The notes beneath the pieces are model-generated. The model made no database searches and was not told the DNA's origin. It was given only the letters and a program-made list of their open reading frames with translations. The translations under genes were made by a program, and so were the position numbers. From Verrucomicrobiota bacterium (GTDB lineage Bacteria; Verrucomicrobiota; Verrucomicrobiia; Verrucomicrobiales; Akkermansiaceae), in the NCBI GenBank assembly GCA_026397695.1, contig JAPLUJ010000152.1, positions 1 to 8,172 on the forward strand: 8,172 bases of DNA, given 5' to 3'. Below, in pieces: positions 7,646-8,172 of the stretch (within the stretch, counting starts at the first letter, position 1; every line of letters begins with the position of its first letter).

Positions 7646-8172
7646 ATGACCAACACCAGCATATTCACCACACCCACCGGCAAGAGCTATGCCGTCACGT
7701 TTGCGCTCGTCAGTTCGTTATTCCTCCTCTGGGGGGTCTGCAATGGCATGATCGACGTGATGGACAAGCACTTCCAGAATGAATTGCATCTCACGCTGGC
7801 CCAATCCGCCTGGGTGCAGTTCGCGCACTACCTCGGTTATTTCCTGATGGCCATACCCGCCGGTTGGTTTGCCAGCAAATTCGGTTACAAGGGCGGGATC
7901 ATCGCCGGTCTGCTGATGGTGGCCATCGGCGGGTTCTGGTTCCTCCCCGCCTCGAAAATCGCCACATTCCCGGCATTTCTGTTAGGTGTTTGCGTGTTTG
8001 CCTCCGGTCTCACCTTTCTGGAAACCGTCGCCAATCCGTACACCACCGTGCTCGGTCCGAAACAATTCGCCGCCACCCGCATCAACCTCGCCCAATCCTG
8101 CAATGGTGTGGGATGGATCTTCGGTCCCATTCTCGGTGCCCAGTTTTTTTACGGCCAGGACGCCGGCGGCCA
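7646..8172 (+). CDS. FucP-like sugar:H+ symporter (MFS), 5' part
   Basis: The N-terminal ~175 residues of a major facilitator superfamily permease of the FucP (L-fucose/hexose:H+ symporter) type, cut off by the right edge. Hydrophobic segments include FALVSSLFLLWGVCNG, VQFAHYLGYFLMAIPAGWF, IIAGLLMVAIGGFWFLP and AFLLGVCVFASGLTF. Family hallmarks are LLWGVCNGMIDVMDKHFQ in the first helix, the LTFLETVANPY segment, and RINLAQSCNGVGWIFGPILG. It should import a monosaccharide across the inner membrane with a proton; the exact sugar cannot be told from this part. There is no Shine-Dalgarno sequence before the ATG, as also for the methyltransferase. It is separated from the restriction genes by about 300 bp with possible operators and looks like an unrelated transcription unit. 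Confidence 0.9.
   Translation, partial: MTNTSIFTTPTGKSYAVTFALVSSLFLLWGVCNGMIDVMDKHFQNELHLTLAQSAWVQFAHYLGYFLMAIPAGWFASKFGYKGGIIAGLLMVAIGGFWFLPASKIATFPAFLLGVCVFASGLTFLETVANPYTTVLGPKQFAATRINLAQSCNGVGWIFGPILGAQFFYGQDAGG

Noticed and set aside
1..8172. CRISPR array, tRNA or rRNA genes
   Set aside because: No regularly spaced direct repeats and no tRNA- or rRNA-like sequence were seen.

Overview
The window looks like a piece of a GC-rich chromosome or metagenomic contig, most likely from the Verrucomicrobiota or a related PVC-group bacterium. This is inferred from base composition, from the ACAGATG/ACGCAGAT palindromic repeat at the left end (a type I associate with that group), from weak or absent Shine-Dalgarno sequences before the first and last genes, and from the FucP-type sugar permease. 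No ribosomal or marker gene is present, so the taxonomy stays tentative.

Layout: bases 1-86 hold no assignable gene. A palindromic, MITE-like repeat lies at about 87-231 between 9-bp direct repeats. Four genes then follow on the + strand with almost no gaps (318-7341). They are a large beta-class DNA methyltransferase, an ABC/SMC-like AAA ATPase, a small PIN-like nuclease gene, and a helicase-endonuclease with DEAH-box motor motifs and a C-terminal PD-(D/E)XK site. After a ~300-bp gap containing a perfect 14-bp palindrome, a sugar/H+ symporter of the major facilitator superfamily begins at 7646 and runs off the right edge.

The four-gene block reads as a type III-like restriction-modification locus (Mod and Res) carrying an embedded ATPase plus PIN nuclease pair, which may be a second defence module. 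In the sequence as given, both nuclease genes are broken while the methyltransferase and the ATPase are intact. The PIN gene appears to have lost its middle through an out-of-frame deletion. The Res gene carries an 80-bp perfect inverted copy of its own upstream sequence, 195 bp away, which replaces a linker and shifts the frame so that the endonuclease domain is separated from the helicase. The second lesion has the form expected of a template switch between short inverted repeats. It is either real decay of the defence system or an amplification/assembly error, and reads across the junctions would decide.

Two mobile-looking palindromes mark the locus: the left-end element and a 76-bp palindrome sitting in frame inside the methyltransferase. 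The target-recognition part of the methyltransferase also has a visibly lower GC content than its flanks, as expected if specificity domains are exchanged by recombination.
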